Shown piece by piece: positions 6,771 to 7,751 of a stretch of 7,751 nt of DNA (the stretch's first letter is position 1; each line of letters begins with the position of its first letter). A program made the translations under genes and the position numbers. The stretch is from Actinomycetota bacterium (GTDB lineage Bacteria > Actinomycetota > Thermoleophilia > UBA2241): NCBI GenBank assembly GCA_012719015.1, contig JAAYBE010000205.1, positions 1 through 7,751 of the forward strand, given 5' to 3'. The notes beneath the pieces are model-generated. The model had not been told where the DNA came from. It worked only from the letters and a program-made list of their open reading frames with translations, and ran no database searches.

Positions 6771-7271
6771 GTGAGTGAGTTGATGGTGCTGGGCTTCGAG
6801 GACGAGGCCCACGCAGAGAGGTTCGGCGCCACGCTGGCGCAGCTGCAGAAGGACCTGATCGTCCAGCTGCAGGACGCCGCCATGGTCGTGCGCGACCCCG
6901 ACGGCAAGCCGCACGTCAAGCACGACACCAAGCTGGTGGGCGCCGGCGCCCTGGGCGGCGCCTTCTGGGGCATGCTGTTCGGCCTCATCTTCCTGATGCC
7001 GTTCCTGGGCATGGCCATCGGCGCCGGCCTGGGCGCGCTCTTCGGCAAGATGGGCAAGACCGGCATCGACCGCCAGGTGCTCGAGCAGATGGGCGACGCG
7101 GTACCGCCGGGCAAGGCCGGCTGGTTCCTGCTCATCGGGCAGATGACCGAGGACAAGTTCCTCGCCGCGGTGCAGGGCACGGAGGCGACGCTGGTGCGCT
7201 CGAACCTGTCACACGAGCAGGAGGAGCAGCTCAAGCAGGCGTTCGGCACGGAGAAGCACAGCAAGGACTGA
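6771..7271 (+). CDS. Standalone DUF1269 family membrane-associated protein
   Basis: The 166-residue product has the usual length and layout of DUF1269 proteins. An N-terminal strand-helix unit (SELMVLGFEDEAHAERFGATLAQLQ) leads to the conserved stretch DAAMVVRDPDGKPHVKHD (35-52). A glycine-rich hydrophobic hairpin follows at ~56-93 (GAGALGGAFWGMLFGLIFLM and beyond), then PPGKAGWFLLIGQM (112-125) and a final ATLVRSNLSHEQEEQLKQAF segment. The function is unknown; the hydrophobic region suggests membrane insertion or a glycine-zipper-like assembly. It lies 78 nt after tetR on the same strand and may be co-transcribed with it or have its own promoter. The sulfatase carries a domain of the same family at its N-terminus, so the two could interact through it (inference). 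It ends 29 nt before a strong hairpin. Confidence 0.88.
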   Translation: MSELMVLGFEDEAHAERFGATLAQLQKDLIVQLQDAAMVVRDPDGKPHVKHDTKLVGAGALGGAFWGMLFGLIFLMPFLGMAIGAGLGALFGKMGKTGIDRQVLEQMGDAVPPGKAGWFLLIGQMTEDKFLAAVQGTEATLVRSNLSHEQEEQLKQAFGTEKHSKD

Positions 7272-7300
7272 GCGCTCCTCGCGCTGTCCGAGCAGGAGGC

Positions 7301-7340
7301 GACGGGGGGCGGGGCGCGGTGACGCGCCCCGCCCCCCGTC
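7301..7340. terminator. Strong bidirectional hairpin between convergent genes
   Basis: A perfect 18-bp stem (7301-7318 with 7323-7340) closes a GTGA loop and is almost entirely G:C. It sits between the stop of the DUF1269 gene (7271) and the stop of the convergent membrane-protein gene (7360), where a shared terminator is expected. No U-rich tract follows on either strand, so it would be an I-shaped terminator of the kind proposed for high-G+C actinobacteria. A smaller stem, CCGGC with GCCGG, lies just after it at about 7347-7359. Confidence 0.75.
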
Positions 7341-7359
7341 TGTCGCCGGCGAGCGCCGG

Positions 7360-7740
7360 TCAGGCCTCCTGGCGCTGCCCGCCGTACACGGCCAGGCCAT
7401 AGATCACGAGCACGTCCAGGAACATGACGAACAGCGCCCAGAACGGCACGATGGGGATCCAGGACAGCCAGACGACCAGGCTGATGCCGGCGACGAGGAT
7501 GCCGACCCAGCGGCCGAAAGAGCCGCCGCGCCACACGCTCACCGCGGCGGCGATCTCCACGATGCCGACGATCAGGACGACCCAGCCCCACGTGGTGAGG
7601 TTGCCGGCCACGTAGTGCGCACCGACGTCGTGGAAGAACGACGACCGCGACAGCGCTACGATGCCGTCGATGACGCTCATGACGCCGGCGACCAGCAGCA
7701 TGAGCCAGGCGAACAGGACCCAGCCTTCTCCCTCTCTCAT
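7360..7740 (-). CDS. Small four-helix integral membrane protein, DUF7144-like
   Basis: The 126-residue product has four predicted transmembrane segments: ~7-30 (WVLFAWLMLLVAGVMSVIDG), ~51-70 (WGWVVLIVGIVEIAAAVSVW), ~77-95 (GRWVGILVAGISLVVWLSW) and ~99-119 (PFWALFVMFLDVLVIYGLAVY). The order EGWVLFA, NLTTWGW, GRWVGI, PFWAL and DVLVIYGLA is typical of small actinobacterial membrane proteins now grouped as DUF7144, whose function is unknown. The family name is from memory and less certain than the topology. The ATG at 7738-7740 has a G-rich upstream stretch (GGGGGTGG) that may serve as ribosome-binding site. Its promoter lies beyond the right edge. It converges on the DUF1269 gene, has no evident link to the sulfatase module, and appears complete. 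Confidence 0.85.
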   Translation of the reverse strand: MREGEGWVLFAWLMLLVAGVMSVIDGIVALSRSSFFHDVGAHYVAGNLTTWGWVVLIVGIVEIAAAVSVWRGGSFGRWVGILVAGISLVVWLSWIPIVPFWALFVMFLDVLVIYGLAVYGGQRQEA

Positions 7741-7751
7741 GGTCCACCCCC

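Noticed and set aside
6422..7747. Long minus-strand open frame opposite tetR and the DUF1269 gene
   Set aside because: It overlaps three well-supported genes and its translation is Arg-rich and then Ser/Pro-rich without family motifs.
1..7751. Mobile element, CRISPR array, toxin-antitoxin or phage-defence system
   Set aside because: No terminal repeats, transposase or integrase motifs, spaced direct repeats, or known defence domains were seen; all genes fit a metabolic and regulatory module.

Overview
The window is G+C-rich bacterial chromosomal DNA. Long open frames occur on both strands, third codon positions are mostly G or C, and GTG or TTG starts are common. The protein families (DUF1254/DUF1214, DUF2252, DUF1269, DUF7144-like, and a large actinobacterial-type arylsulfatase) point to an actinomycetote, possibly outside the classical Streptomyces/Mycobacterium groups. 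The exact lineage cannot be read from this window. I see no transposase, tRNA, rRNA, CRISPR array or phage gene.

Layout. Positions 6000 down to 1 hold a four-gene minus-strand cluster that looks like one operon. In order of transcription it encodes a DUF1254/DUF1214 protein (GTG start at 5985), a 966-residue sulfatase with a fused N-terminal DUF1269-like membrane domain (4599-1699), a DUF2252 protein (1643-192), and the first 56 residues of a radical-SAM anaerobic-type sulfatase-maturating enzyme (168 to the left edge). Gaps are 18, 55 and 23 nt. The sulfatase carries the Cys-type CSPTR motif, whose cysteine must be oxidised to formylglycine. The maturase is the enzyme class that does this, so target and activator appear to be co-transcribed.

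A TetR-family repressor gene (TTG start at 6066, plus strand) diverges from the operon. The space between them holds a perfect 16-bp palindrome, GTTACCACGTGGTAAC (6004-6019), and a good sigma70-type minus-strand promoter, TTGCAA-N17-TATATT. The palindrome covers the predicted operon transcription start and also overlaps a weaker candidate tetR promoter. This suggests an inducible sulfatase module with an autoregulated repressor.

Downstream of tetR on the plus strand is a standalone DUF1269 protein (6771-7271), from the same family as the domain fused to the sulfatase. A GC-only hairpin with an 18-bp stem (7301-7340) separates it from a convergent gene for a small four-helix membrane protein (7360-7740).

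The main points of interest are the membrane-domain/sulfatase fusion without a secretion signal, a second copy of that domain family across the divergent promoter, the co-transcribed maturase, and a clear TetR operator. The substrate of the sulfatase and the TetR ligand cannot be deduced from the sequence.
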